Assembly: GCA_964640125.1 (NCBI GenBank)
Contig: CAZXGG010000003.1
Location: 1-64,000, forward strand
Length of the DNA: 64,000 nt
Origin: G020353115 sp964640125
GTDB taxonomy: Bacteria; Bacteroidota; Bacteroidia; Bacteroidales; VadinHA17
Direction: 5' to 3'
Shown here in pieces: positions 26,865 to 36,079 of this stretch. The notes beneath the pieces were generated by a model, which was not told where the DNA came from, did no database searches, and was given only the letters and a program-made list of their open reading frames with translations. Every line of letters begins with the position of its first letter. The stretch's first letter is position 1. The translations under genes were made by a program, and so were the position numbers.

Positions 26865-29792
26865 ATGTCAAAAAGTCCTTTCAAGTTCCTGGATGCCTAC
26901 ACCAAGGAGGACCGGGATATCTTTTTTGGCAGGGATCATGAGATCGAAGAGCTCTACCAGCGGGTGTTTGAAAGCAAAATACTACTGGTATGCGGGGTTT
27001 CCGGAACCGGAAAATCGTCCCTGATTCAGTGCGGACTGGCCAATAAATTTGAAGATAGCGACTGGCTGCCCGTGAATGTACGGAGGGGGCGGAATATGCT
27101 GGATAGTTTGGTTGGGGAACTCCGGAAAGTTGCTCTTACTCCCCCCTCGTCCCTGACGGAATCGTCAGGGCCACTCCCCCCAGGGGGAGACACGCCTGCG
27201 CGCATCGTTAAAACACTACAGTCGATTTATCTGGATCATTTTAAACCGATCTACCTGATCTTCGACCAGTTCGAGGAGCTGTTCATCTTTGGCAACCCGG
27301 AAGAGCGGAAAGAGTTCATGACGGTGATTAAAAAGATCGTGGATTCGGATGTACAGTGCAAAATCATCCTGGTGATGCGGGAGGAGTACCTGGCTTCTGC
27401 CATTGAGTTTGAACGGGAGATTCCTACTATTCTGACCAACCGGATGCGGATCGAGAAGATGACCTGGGCAAACGCAAAGGAAGCGATCGAAGGACCCTGC
27501 AGGATCGCCGGAATTGAGCTCGAAGAAGGATTTGCCGAAGCAGCTCTTGAAAAACTCAACCCGGAAAGCAGCGAGGTGGAGCTGACTTACCTGCAGGTGA
27601 TGCTGGATAAAATATACCGGCTGTCTTCAACAAATAACGGCGAGCGGAGTGAGCCAAATAACATCCCACAGAGTGGGATAAATAACGATCCGCCCATTGG
27701 CGGATCTACTAACAACAAACAAAATGCACCCTCAGTTATTAGGTTCACAAAACCTCTATTAGAAAAGATTGGCGATGTTTCCGACCTCCTGGGCAGTTTC
27801 CTGGAGGATCAGATCGTACAGCTTGATGATCCGGATACGGGGCTGGTCATCCTGAAATCGTTTGTCTCCATCAAAGGCACCAAGCGGCAGGTTACCCTGG
27901 AAGAAGTAAGTGAATTTGCCGGTTCCCTGGGGAAAAAAATTACTGAGGAGGAGCTGAAAAACCTGGTCATCCGGTTTGTGAACCTGAGGATCCTGCGGGG
28001 AAAAGATGAGAGCGGCAGGTATGAACTGCGGCACGACAGCCTGGCATCAAAGATCTATGAAAAGATCACCCTGGTGGAGAAAGAGATCCTGGAGGTACGG
28101 CAATTTATTGAAAATGCCCATGCAAACTACCAGAAACGCGGCATTCCGCTGGATTCAGAGGACCTTGCCTACATTGCCACCTACGAGAACCGGCTCTTTC
28201 TCAAGGGAGAACTGGATGAGTTTGTGCAGAAATGCAAACGGATCATTTCGGAAAAGAAACGATCCTTTAACCGGATCCTCATCATTTCAGCTGCCGGCTT
28301 TTTCATGCTGATCGCTGCTGTGGTATTCTATTATATCCAGTCAACATCTTCGATAAAATCCAGGAGGCTTGCCCAGGAAGCTTCCCTTCAGCTCGGTTTC
28401 AGCCCGGGATTGAGCTTTACCACTGCCCTGAAGGCATACGAACAGGATACGACCTCATCGCTTGCTGTCAAAGCCCTGTTTGATGCATTTTATGCACTGG
28501 TGAAAGAGAACCAGGTTGCTGATTCAGCCGGCAATGTCCATGATCCGATGAAAAAGATCTTTGACTTCACACCCTGCGAGTCAAACATCGAATTTGCACG
28601 GTTTTCAGAGAACGGGGAGTACATTTACGGGTACCTGGAGGACAACACGGTAAAGATTTGGAAGAAAAACGGATCAGAAATCTTTTCTCAGAAGTCGAGG
28701 GATACCACCATTCTGTCGGTGAATTTTGCCCCCGATAACCTGCATATCGCTGCCGTGTATGCGGACAGTACAGCCTTTATCTGGAGCAGGAACGGTGAAG
28801 TAGCCTGCTCGGTGCAGGTCTATTACGAACCGTTGAATCCAGAAAGGGTGATCAGCTTCTCCCCGACCATGGAGCTGTTTTCCAACGTGGCAACCAACAA
28901 CCGTGTCCAAGTCCGGGATTATACCGGGAACCTTATGTATGAACTGGAAGGGCACACTGCCCCGGTCAATGAAGCCGTCTTCTCCCCGAACGGAGAATTC
29001 ATGGCTTCCGCCTCCAAAGATTCAACAGTCATCGCCTGGCGACTGGATTCATTAAACAGACAATTTAATCGGTTTTGGTATTTCAGGTCTTTCCAGGATG
29101 TCGTGTGGTCAGTTGACTTTTCTAAGGGTTCCGATTATCTGTTGTGTGCATCCACAGATACTTCATTATGGACTTCAGTCTCACGACTATATCCTTTTAA
29201 GAGGTCAGGGAAATACCTTGGTAATGCTGTCTATGATACTACTGCATACGAATCCTGGCCCACGCTTTTTGATGATGTAATGTCTGGTACAGCCATATCT
29301 GCCCGCTTCACAGGAAATGATAATGCAGTCATCTTTACCGTTCGGAATGACAAAAAGTGGTGGTTACAGAAACAGAATGATCCACTGAGTGATCGTGATT
29401 ATTTTGCAGCGGTACTCATTGCGGCTCCTGAAAGCCGCTGGCAGCTGATGTCAGAAAATAAATACACTAAAAACCATCCCTGGTCGGAAAGTGAAATCTA
29501 TCCGTACGGCGGGATAGACATGGCTGTCCAGGGGTATGTCGTATCAAATATCCTGGGTAGCAGCTACTCCAATCTTTTTCACTGGGATCAATTGCCCCTT
29601 CATATGTTTTATGGGATTCAACCCAGGTTCTCACCAGACGGCAAGTATATTCTCTGCATTAATGGTATGTCCCTGGAAATCTATCCATCACATGAGAAAG
29701 AGATCATTTGGTTGGTAAAGGAACAGGCTTTGTTTGGAGAGCTGGATAAAAAACTAAGGCATTGGTTGCATATCCATAGCGTGGATGTTTAA
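26865..29792 (+). CDS. STAND-type NTPase with transmembrane helix and WD40 repeats
   Basis: 975 aa. The N-terminus opens with FKFLDAYTKEDRDIFFGRDH and Walker A GVSGTGKSS (about 44-52), then Walker B YLIFDQFEELF (about 130-140), the nSTAND1 pattern. One membrane helix lies at about 470-490 (ILIISAAGFFMLIAAVVFYY). WD40-like blades follow (FARFSENGEYIYGYLEDNTV, HTAPVNEAVFSPNGEFMASA). The NTPase side is cytoplasmic and the propeller is probably across the membrane or held at it. Such proteins act as ATP-driven sensor switches; some are antiphage, but no effector is visible here. The coding sequence contains in-frame palindrome blocks (27151-27188 and 27631-27716). Its stop codon overlaps that of the next gene on the other strand. 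Confidence 0.8.
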   Translation: MSKSPFKFLDAYTKEDRDIFFGRDHEIEELYQRVFESKILLVCGVSGTGKSSLIQCGLANKFEDSDWLPVNVRRGRNMLDSLVGELRKVALTPPSSLTESSGPLPPGGDTPARIVKTLQSIYLDHFKPIYLIFDQFEELFIFGNPEERKEFMTVIKKIVDSDVQCKIILVMREEYLASAIEFEREIPTILTNRMRIEKMTWANAKEAIEGPCRIAGIELEEGFAEAALEKLNPESSEVELTYLQVMLDKIYRLSSTNNGERSEPNNIPQSGINNDPPIGGSTNNKQNAPSVIRFTKPLLEKIGDVSDLLGSFLEDQIVQLDDPDTGLVILKSFVSIKGTKRQVTLEEVSEFAGSLGKKITEEELKNLVIRFVNLRILRGKDESGRYELRHDSLASKIYEKITLVEKEILEVRQFIENAHANYQKRGIPLDSEDLAYIATYENRLFLKGELDEFVQKCKRIISEKKRSFNRILIISAAGFFMLIAAVVFYYIQSTSSIKSRRLAQEASLQLGFSPGLSFTTALKAYEQDTTSSLAVKALFDAFYALVKENQVADSAGNVHDPMKKIFDFTPCESNIEFARFSENGEYIYGYLEDNTVKIWKKNGSEIFSQKSRDTTILSVNFAPDNLHIAAVYADSTAFIWSRNGEVACSVQVYYEPLNPERVISFSPTMELFSNVATNNRVQVRDYTGNLMYELEGHTAPVNEAVFSPNGEFMASASKDSTVIAWRLDSLNRQFNRFWYFRSFQDVVWSVDFSKGSDYLLCASTDTSLWTSVSRLYPFKRSGKYLGNAVYDTTAYESWPTLFDDVMSGTAISARFTGNDNAVIFTVRNDKKWWLQKQNDPLSDRDYFAAVLIAAPESRWQLMSENKYTKNHPWSESEIYPYGGIDMAVQGYVVSNILGSSYSNLFHWDQLPLHMFYGIQPRFSPDGKYILCINGMSLEIYPSHEKEIIWLVKEQALFGELDKKLRHWLHIHSVDV
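27151..27188. repeat. Intragenic palindromes, block 1
   Basis: CCCTGACG-GAAT-CGTCAGGG (27151-27170) and TCCCCC-CA-GGGGGA (27175-27188) lie inside the STAND gene and encode a Pro/Ser/Gly-rich loop (about residues 92-108) between the Walker motifs. Confidence 0.7.
27631..27716. repeat. Intragenic AAATAAC-palindrome array, block 2
   Basis: The word AAATAAC occurs three times, each followed by a GC-rich block: GGCGAGCGGAGTGAGCC, then ATCCCAC-AGA-GTGGGAT (27663-27679), then GATCCGCC-CATT-GGCGGATC (27687-27706). The array stays in frame and encodes an Asn/Pro/Gly-rich linker (about residues 256-284) with NN repeated four times. Confidence 0.75.
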
Positions 29793-30742
29793 TCCTGCCC
29801 GATTTCTTTTTCCCCGGGTTCCTTCAACTCGTATTTCTTCATACCAAAAAAGACTTTCTCTTTTTGAGCATATCCTTTGAAAAAGAGTTTCTGGTAGGAA
29901 GTTCCGGGCAGCAAAAATTTTAGTGAAAACAGGACAAGGAAGAAAACCATTGTGGTAAGAAAAACACGGTAAAAAAACTGCTTCTGCTTCTTTGTCCATT
30001 CGATAAAATTGGAAAAAGGCATGGCACCAAACAGGATGAGACAGGCAGCAAGGAAGGAGATTGCCCCGACAAAATCCAGGGTACTGGTATGGGCCCCTTC
30101 CCAGCTGGAGAATTTTACCAAAAAAACTGCACCACAAAAGGCAAGAATAAATCCGAGAAGCAGAAGCAGTCTTCTGACAAAACTGTTTTTCTCAAAATAA
30201 CGAAGAGAGCGAATACTCGCCTGGATAGATCCAACAGAAACAAATCCAAATCCAAGGAATAGTATAACCACTGCTTCGTTCTCGGCACCGATCCGATTCA
30301 TTAAAAGCCCTGCAAGAATGAGTAAAATGCTCAGGGGCATAATAATTTCGACAAAACGGAAGTAGATAATATATAGCAGGATAAACATAGAGACTGCAAT
30401 CACCGAGGAGCCCTCTCTTACCACATAATCTAACTCACGGTCTATCCTCCATAACGGTATTACATATCTGGCAAGAAGATAAATTAGTCCTGAGACGCAA
30501 GCCAGGATGATCATGAAGCGTATAATCTTTTTGGCTATCGTTTCCTTCCTGACCATCATCAATATCGCTAAAATGATTACAAGCAATAGCAGTAAGATAA
30601 TTAGTATACTTTCAAACCAATTAGGATAATCAATTAAGAAATCCAAACCGTAAATAAGACTTAACCATAGAATCGGAGCAATGAAAAATATCCAACGGAA
30701 CCGGTTTAACGTGGCAGGTTTTATGTCTTTGATTTTGCTCAT
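29789..30742 (-). CDS. Polytopic membrane protein of unknown function
   Basis: 317 aa with about eight to nine predicted membrane helices (for example WIFFIAPILWLSLIYGLDFL, LIILLLLLVIILAILMMV, LLLLLGFILAFCGAVFLVKF). The charged C-terminal tail is probably cytoplasmic. I do not recognise a family, and no catalytic or transport motif is obvious. It is convergent with the STAND gene, with overlapping stop codons, so the two transcripts may run into each other. Confidence 0.6.
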   Translation of the reverse strand: MSKIKDIKPATLNRFRWIFFIAPILWLSLIYGLDFLIDYPNWFESILIILLLLLVIILAILMMVRKETIAKKIIRFMIILACVSGLIYLLARYVIPLWRIDRELDYVVREGSSVIAVSMFILLYIIYFRFVEIIMPLSILLILAGLLMNRIGAENEAVVILFLGFGFVSVGSIQASIRSLRYFEKNSFVRRLLLLLGFILAFCGAVFLVKFSSWEGAHTSTLDFVGAISFLAACLILFGAMPFSNFIEWTKKQKQFFYRVFLTTMVFFLVLFSLKFLLPGTSYQKLFFKGYAQKEKVFFGMKKYELKEPGEKEIGQD

Positions 30743-30839
30743 CTTGAAGAATAAAGATAAGGAAAAAAATCAGATTTAGTGAAAGTTGATTGAATCTCGG
30801 TGCTCGATAAAAGAAGAAGTGAGCGGTGAAAGATGAGTT

Positions 30840-30874
30840 GTGAGTTGAGTTATGAATGATGAATGATGAGTAGG
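30840..30874. repeat. 7-bp periodic repeat, five units
   Basis: Units GTGAGTT, GAGTTAT, GAATGAT, GAATGAT, GAGTAGG, directly followed by an 11-bp repeat array. Confidence 0.55.
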
Positions 30875-30939
30875 ACTACCATTGAGTTACTATTGATTTA
30901 CTACCGACTTACCATCGAGTTACTATCGAGTTGCAACTG
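30874..30939. repeat. 11-bp tandem repeat, six units
   Basis: Units GACTACCATTG, AGTTACTATTG, ATTTACTACCG, ACTTACCATCG, AGTTACTATCG, AGTTGCAACTG. The consensus is close to AGTTACTATCG. It ends two bases before the stop codon of the OMP-like gene at 30942. Confidence 0.75.
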
Positions 30940-30941
30940 AA

Positions 30942-32126
30942 CTAGAAATGAATCCCTGCCACCAGTCCGATCCCGGTAATATTGGGGATTGGCGGGTCGC
31001 CTGCCAGGAGCTCTTCAACCCGCAATTCAGCAAAAATGGAAAGCTTGTTGGAGAGGCTGAAATCCACCCCTGCTCCCACCATCATTTTAAAATAGTAATT
31101 GCTCATTTCATCGTCGGTAAAGTCAAATTTTTCGGTAGATTCCACGCCTCCGATCCTTTCGTAAAGTGTCATTTCATTTTTCTTGTTCAGTGCAAAGGCC
31201 AGGCCTATTCCTCCGTGAACATAGGGTCTGATCCGGGGTTGAAGGGATGAGTATTTTAAGGTGAGGGTAATATCCCATCTTGAAAGATCGACAGCAATAT
31301 CCTCTTTAAAGATATCCTCTCCCGATGTTTCTTTTCGATGGTATGTAAAAGATTGTTTGGCGAACCCCATCTCACCCTGGAAATATAATCTCCCTTCGAC
31401 GGGTATGCTGGCTTGCAGCCCAAACAGGGGTGATATTTTCGCATCGAAGTTTGCCTTTGAGAGAGAGGTAACGTTTGTTTTTTTCACCGGAAAATCGATC
31501 AATGAAACTTGCACGCCTGCAAACACCCCCGCCTGGAAACGGGGTACAATCTGGTTATCGCACTCGTTGTACCGGCTGGTAAGGGTAGCCAGGTAGCGCT
31601 TATTTAACCTGGCGAGGTCTATGGCATTGCTTACGGCATCACAATCCGACATGGATTTACGGAGCGCAGCCTGGAATCTCTCTTTTGATTGTTCCGGGTC
31701 CGTGTTCAACGGTATCAGCAGGCTGTTCTCCCGTGCGATGAAAAAATATTTCCTGGCGTTGTGCCTGACCTGGAAAAAACTGATCGTTCCTGTTTCCACG
31801 CTTTCCAGGAAAAGGGACTGGGTAGTAACCTTACCGTCCTGAATGAAGTTAACCGGCCTGGAAATGTATGATGTTCCCCGATGAAATCCGTATTCCAGGA
31901 TATCGTTCGCTGTATATACCCTGAATTCTTCTGAACCGATTTCCGCAAATTCAACCGTGGTGGATCTATCATGGGTACGTTTTATCATACCTCCCCTGAA
32001 TTCATTATTTCTCATTATGATATAGCCGTTTTCCTGGCAGAGGGAAGGCTGATCCGACAGGAAAAAATAAAAAAGTAACGTAAGGATTACAACCTTACTC
32101 ATGCATTTTGATACCGTTATTGACAT
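30942..32126 (-). CDS. Outer-membrane beta-barrel protein with N-terminal globular domain
   Basis: 394 aa with a signal peptide (VVILTLLFYFFLSDQPSLCQ). Residues 30-190 form a soluble domain (GYIIMRNNEFRGGMIKRTHD, VYTANDILEYGFHRGTSY). The C-terminal half is a beta-barrel (GVFAGVQVSLIDF, RIRPYVHGGIGLAFALN) and ends in HF. The layout is common for uncharacterised Bacteroidota surface proteins. The ATG at 32126 is used; one at 32102 is also possible. A divergent spacer of 250 bases lies upstream. Confidence 0.7.
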   Translation of the reverse strand: MSITVSKCMSKVVILTLLFYFFLSDQPSLCQENGYIIMRNNEFRGGMIKRTHDRSTTVEFAEIGSEEFRVYTANDILEYGFHRGTSYISRPVNFIQDGKVTTQSLFLESVETGTISFFQVRHNARKYFFIARENSLLIPLNTDPEQSKERFQAALRKSMSDCDAVSNAIDLARLNKRYLATLTSRYNECDNQIVPRFQAGVFAGVQVSLIDFPVKKTNVTSLSKANFDAKISPLFGLQASIPVEGRLYFQGEMGFAKQSFTYHRKETSGEDIFKEDIAVDLSRWDITLTLKYSSLQPRIRPYVHGGIGLAFALNKKNEMTLYERIGGVESTEKFDFTDDEMSNYYFKMMVGAGVDFSLSNKLSIFAELRVEELLAGDPPIPNITGIGLVAGIHF

Positions 32127-32376
32127 ACCTTTCTTGTTGATAACGTTGACCGAATAGATGAACCTTGATGGACCAATTTAACTAAAAATTCAATGCGATG
32201 TATTTTCTTTAGAACATGTTTTACAGATCATACCGTTTGAATGATCTACCGCAGCCATGCCTTTAGCGAGTCAGGAATGCTGAACTATTTTTTCAAAAAT
32301 AGTATAACCTTTCCAATAATATGTTCGTAGAAACACTATATTTCCATTATTAATCTAATCCACAAAAACTAAGAAA

Positions 32377-32808
32377 ATGAAGAGAATCAAATTTTTTACA
32401 GCGATTTTATTGGCATTTGCTCTCTTTTTCGCTGGTTGTGAAGATGATGGTCCCAGCACAAAATCACTTCTGCTTGGAAAATGGCAAATTACCAGCATTA
32501 CCCTAACTGCCTATATAGGAGGGCAACAGGTTGCCCAGGAATCGGAGACGTATGAAGCCAATGAACTGGTCATTGAACTGCTTGAAGGTGGAACTGGTAT
32601 TGTGTACACATATGGTGATATTGAGGATACCTTTACCTGGTCACTGGATGGAAAGAAAATGACGTTTCCCCCATTCGGTGAAGCTCCTGTTGAAGGAACG
32701 GTGAATGTTACCAAAACTACCCTGAAAATTACCTGGGAAGAAGAGGAGGTTGTCGAACAGATCACCTATACCATCAGGTATCAGATTAATGGAGTGAAAG
32801 TATCGTAG
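32377..32808 (+). CDS. Lipocalin-like lipoprotein
   Basis: 143 aa with a lipoprotein signal (FFTAILLAFALFFAGC, lipid Cys at about residue 21). The mature part has the lipocalin-like pattern LLLGKWQITSITLTAY followed by alternating strands (TFTWSLDGKKMTFPPF, TVNVTKTTLKITW), similar to the small lipocalin-like families frequent in Bacteroidota. It probably binds a small ligand on the envelope; the ligand is unknown. A possible -7 box TATATTTC lies at 32337-32344. Confidence 0.75.
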   Translation: MKRIKFFTAILLAFALFFAGCEDDGPSTKSLLLGKWQITSITLTAYIGGQQVAQESETYEANELVIELLEGGTGIVYTYGDIEDTFTWSLDGKKMTFPPFGEAPVEGTVNVTKTTLKITWEEEEVVEQITYTIRYQINGVKVS

Positions 32809-32892
32809 TTGTTGCTTCTGTCAGCTCGATCCATTCATCTTTTTATCAGGCTATCCGCTGAGCGGTTTGAGCTGGTCCGCAAAGGACGCATG

Positions 32893-32953
32893 GCCATGTG
32901 AAATAGGAATAATCACGAACATGGTGCTAATGCAAAGCATTATTTCACATGGC
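32893..32953. repeat. 13-bp perfect inverted repeat
   Basis: GCCATGTGAAATA (32893-32905) and TATTTCACATGGC (32941-32953) are separated by 35 bases, in the convergent spacer between the lipocalin-like gene and the TonB receptor gene. It could be a 3' hairpin or the remains of a small element. The rest of this 295-base spacer shows no gene. Confidence 0.6.
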
Positions 32954-33103
32954 TGGCGGATAAAAGTTGTGATAAATACCCGTCAAGCCGATTTGGAACG
33001 GTCAAACGGGCAAAATATTCCGCCTGGCATTCAAAACCTTCCGGAGCGATAAGGCCTATACCGGACGTTTCATGAAAGTCAGCCAGTAGCGGCCGGGATC
33101 AGA

Positions 33104-35392
33104 TCAGAAGTTTGCTGCAAGCTGGAGGGTGATATTCCGGGGAGGACCAATATCACCTGGCCGACCGATGTACTCCTCGTTCAGCAGGTTTTTAATGATC
33201 AGCGATACTTTGAATTGTTCGATGATGTTATAGGAGATCCTGTAATCCACCACCCACTCTCCTTCCTGGTTTTCCTTACGATAATCGGCATAACCGGGTA
33301 ATATGTACGGTTCGTACAGGGGATTGACGAACACTTGATCGACATTCAGCATGAAGCTGTTATACCTCAGGTTACTTCCTGTTGAGAACTTCCTCCAGGT
33401 AAGCTGAACATCTCCTTTGAAGCTGTGTTTATATCGGTATTTGAGGTACTTTTCGTTTTCGATTAAGGAACTTTTTCTGACATTCCGGTCGATCGGATTT
33501 ATGAAGGTATAACCGGCAGCCAGATCGACAGCAACCGGTCCCATGTGTCCCTGCAGGGTCAGGTTGATCTCGAATCCGTTTATTCTTGCATTTCCTACAT
33601 TCAATGATTTGAATCCAATGTGTTCGAGGGGGGGGGTAATCGTATCGGGGTTATACACACCGAATGTAAACTCGATCATGTCGTTGTATTCGGTCCAGAA
33701 GCCGGAGAGATCGGCATATCCCTGCCAGGAACCCAGTTTGATCCCCTGTTTGATCCCGATTTCCGCACTCCACCCTTTTTCCGGCTTGAGGTCAGGATTT
33801 GGAAAAATTTTGAGTGAGCTGATCGAGGTAGCGGTATACTTTTCTGCGATGGATGGGAACCGGTACCCCTGCCCTATGGAACCACGCAGATAAGTATAAT
33901 CGGCTGCCTGGAAATTGATACCGGTACGGAAGACGGGTGAAGAATGAATTTGCTCATTGTCCAGCCTGGAGCTTTCCCACCGGATCCCGGCAGACCATTT
34001 AAGGCGTTCGAAGAACCGGGCATCCAGTTGGGTATAAAGTGCAAGGTTGATCCCACTGTGGTTTCCATAAAGGTTTGAGATAACATTCGAATAGCTTGCG
34101 GAGGATCCGAAGGACCAGTGAATCTCATTTTTGAATTTTTGCAAGTAGCGGTATTCTCCAAAGTAAAAACAGGATTTGTTGTTTTTATCGGCGTCATTCG
34201 GGAACCGGTTTTCAACTGCAAAAAAACGCGTTTTGAGCGTATGAATGATGTTTTCTTTTTGAAGGAATGTAACGTAGGGATCGGCATTAAACCGGATGCC
34301 GGTAAGTTCGGTGACCGCTTCGGGATTTTGCCTGTATGCGGTATCTGCATGGACCCATAACAGAAAATCGCTCTTATCCTGGTACATGTAACTGCTGTTA
34401 ATTCCGTAATTGAGCCCCTTGTTTCGTTTGCCTGTAACGTTTAATTTGAGGTTTCCCCTCCCCCATGTATCCCACTCATTTTCCCTGTACCCCGGATTAT
34501 GTAAGAGGTTTCCACCAACGACAAGATCAAGATTCCTGATTTTCCTCATGTGCTGGAAATTCATCCCGTAAAAAACGGGTTGTTTATCCCACCAGACCAG
34601 TTCTTCCCGTTTCGGGTCCATATAGATCCCACCAAACGCGGTAATCCCGGTTTCCGGATCTGGTTTCGGAAAGGCTGTCCTCAGGTTGATTACCCCGTTC
34701 AGTGCAGAAGATCCGTACAAAACCGATGAAGCACCTTTCAGGATCTCCACCTGGGCAACATTTTCAACCGGTAAAAAATCCCATTTCACATCACCGACAT
34801 CTGCAGAAATGATGGGGAGGTCATCCACCAGTACCAGGACCCTGCTTCCCGCACCATAGGAATATCCACTACCTCCACGTATGCTTGCCTGTCCGTCCAG
34901 CACATCGATTCCGGGAACCTGGCTGATCAGTGTTTCCAGGGTAATGTGGTTATTCTGCTGGATCATAACCGGTTTAAGAACCTCCATGGAGACGGTAACA
35001 TCGGAGAGCTTCTGGTCGAATTTGCCGGCTGTGACTACAATCTCATCCAGCATTTTTATTTTGACTTCAAGGATAACATCAACCCGTACCGTATCCTTCG
35101 CGAAGGCTGTGATTTCTTTGATAACGGACTGATAACCAATAAAATGAAAGAAGATCTTATAGGTTCCGGGCAATACTTTCAGTTCGTATTTCCCATCTGT
35201 ATCAGAAGAAATGCCGGTTGAATCGTTCAGAACAACGGTTGCACCGGTTAACGGTTCTCCGGTTTCAGAATCGGTTATCCTGCCGGTAATAATGCCTCTG
35301 TCCTGGGCGCACAGGCTGGTTAGAAAGAGAAATTGATACGTGAGAGTCAAGAGGATTCCACGCAGTCTCTTCTGGTTATTGATTGGGTTCAA
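33104..35392 (-). CDS. TonB-dependent receptor (CirA/BtuB-like)
   Basis: 762 aa. After a signal peptide (GILLTLTYQFLFLTSLCAQ) there is a carboxypeptidase-regulatory-like domain (ITGRITDSETGEPLTGATVV), the TonB-plug (LDEIVVTAGKFDQKLSDVTV, TLETLISQVPGIDVLDGQ, RGGSGYSYGAGSRVLVLVDD) and a barrel ending NITLQLAANF. It imports a siderophore, cobalamin or similar ligand across the outer membrane. No SusD partner is present. The only usable start is a TTG at 35392, two bases after the stop of the upstream lipoprotein gene, so translation is probably coupled to that gene. Confidence 0.88.
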   Translation of the reverse strand: MNPINNQKRLRGILLTLTYQFLFLTSLCAQDRGIITGRITDSETGEPLTGATVVLNDSTGISSDTDGKYELKVLPGTYKIFFHFIGYQSVIKEITAFAKDTVRVDVILEVKIKMLDEIVVTAGKFDQKLSDVTVSMEVLKPVMIQQNNHITLETLISQVPGIDVLDGQASIRGGSGYSYGAGSRVLVLVDDLPIISADVGDVKWDFLPVENVAQVEILKGASSVLYGSSALNGVINLRTAFPKPDPETGITAFGGIYMDPKREELVWWDKQPVFYGMNFQHMRKIRNLDLVVGGNLLHNPGYRENEWDTWGRGNLKLNVTGKRNKGLNYGINSSYMYQDKSDFLLWVHADTAYRQNPEAVTELTGIRFNADPYVTFLQKENIIHTLKTRFFAVENRFPNDADKNNKSCFYFGEYRYLQKFKNEIHWSFGSSASYSNVISNLYGNHSGINLALYTQLDARFFERLKWSAGIRWESSRLDNEQIHSSPVFRTGINFQAADYTYLRGSIGQGYRFPSIAEKYTATSISSLKIFPNPDLKPEKGWSAEIGIKQGIKLGSWQGYADLSGFWTEYNDMIEFTFGVYNPDTITPPLEHIGFKSLNVGNARINGFEINLTLQGHMGPVAVDLAAGYTFINPIDRNVRKSSLIENEKYLKYRYKHSFKGDVQLTWRKFSTGSNLRYNSFMLNVDQVFVNPLYEPYILPGYADYRKENQEGEWVVDYRISYNIIEQFKVSLIIKNLLNEEYIGRPGDIGPPRNITLQLAANF

Positions 35393-35394
35393 TT

Positions 35395-35913
35395 TTAAAA
35401 CTCTTTTCCAACTGCCTCGCCTTCCTCTTCAAAGGAAGAGAGATCAATCCACTGGGTCACTGATATTTTCCAGCCACCTTTCACTTTCTTCAACATCCGG
35501 ATCTCTTTCGAGTGGGTTGTCATCGGTTCTCCATTCAGTTTGAATTTCATATTCTGGTTGTAAACTGCGAAAGCAGTTTCCCCGTGAATATCGATCTTCC
35601 AGTTTGATCTTTCAACGGTAATATCTGTCCAGTCGGACCAATCTTCACTGGCGGCTTTTTTGTAATATGCATAGTTATTATCCCAACCCATTCTTTCACG
35701 GTACCCATTACTTCCAATTGAAATGTAGATCAAATTGTCGTCCTGGATCAGTGTTTCCAGCAGTGCCACAAGGTTTTGATCCCAGAAGGCATTTGTTTCA
35801 GCAGCAATGACTGCTTTTATTGCTTCCTCTTCTGCTGCAGTATCTATTTTTTCCTGGCACCCTGAAAAGGAAAGTGCTAAAAAAAACAGTACTAAAAATG
35901 TTATTTTTTTCAT
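35395..35913 (-). CDS. SnoaL/DUF4440-like lipoprotein
   Basis: 172 aa. The N-terminus is a lipoprotein signal (ITFLVLFFLALSFSGC). The mature part has the NTF2-like cone-fold pattern: helices AEEEAIKAVIAAETNAFWDQ, then strands (NWKIDIHGETAFAVYNQNM, KVKGGWKISVTQWIDLSSF). Proteins of this family bind small ligands or act as isomerases; no catalytic pair can be named here. It is the first gene of a two-gene operon with the TonB receptor, so it may be an accessory to that uptake system. Confidence 0.75.
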   Translation of the reverse strand: MKKITFLVLFFLALSFSGCQEKIDTAAEEEAIKAVIAAETNAFWDQNLVALLETLIQDDNLIYISIGSNGYRERMGWDNNYAYYKKAASEDWSDWTDITVERSNWKIDIHGETAFAVYNQNMKFKLNGEPMTTHSKEIRMLKKVKGGWKISVTQWIDLSSFEEEGEAVGKEF

Positions 35914-36079
35914 GATGATATGTTTAGAAAAGGTTTATTATTTGAAATGAGCGATATTAACCTGTCAACATTTCGGATACCTTTAAAGTTAAGGAATGTT
36001 AAACAGAAAGTCAATTTTTTCACTGGAAAAGTAGTGGATAATGATTTTTCATGTTTATTTTGTATAAAAGACTCTATTC

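Noticed and set aside
30840..30939. Possible CRISPR array
   Set aside because: Units of 7 and 11 bp without spacers and no cas genes; a simple tandem repeat fits better. No CRISPR was seen anywhere in the window.
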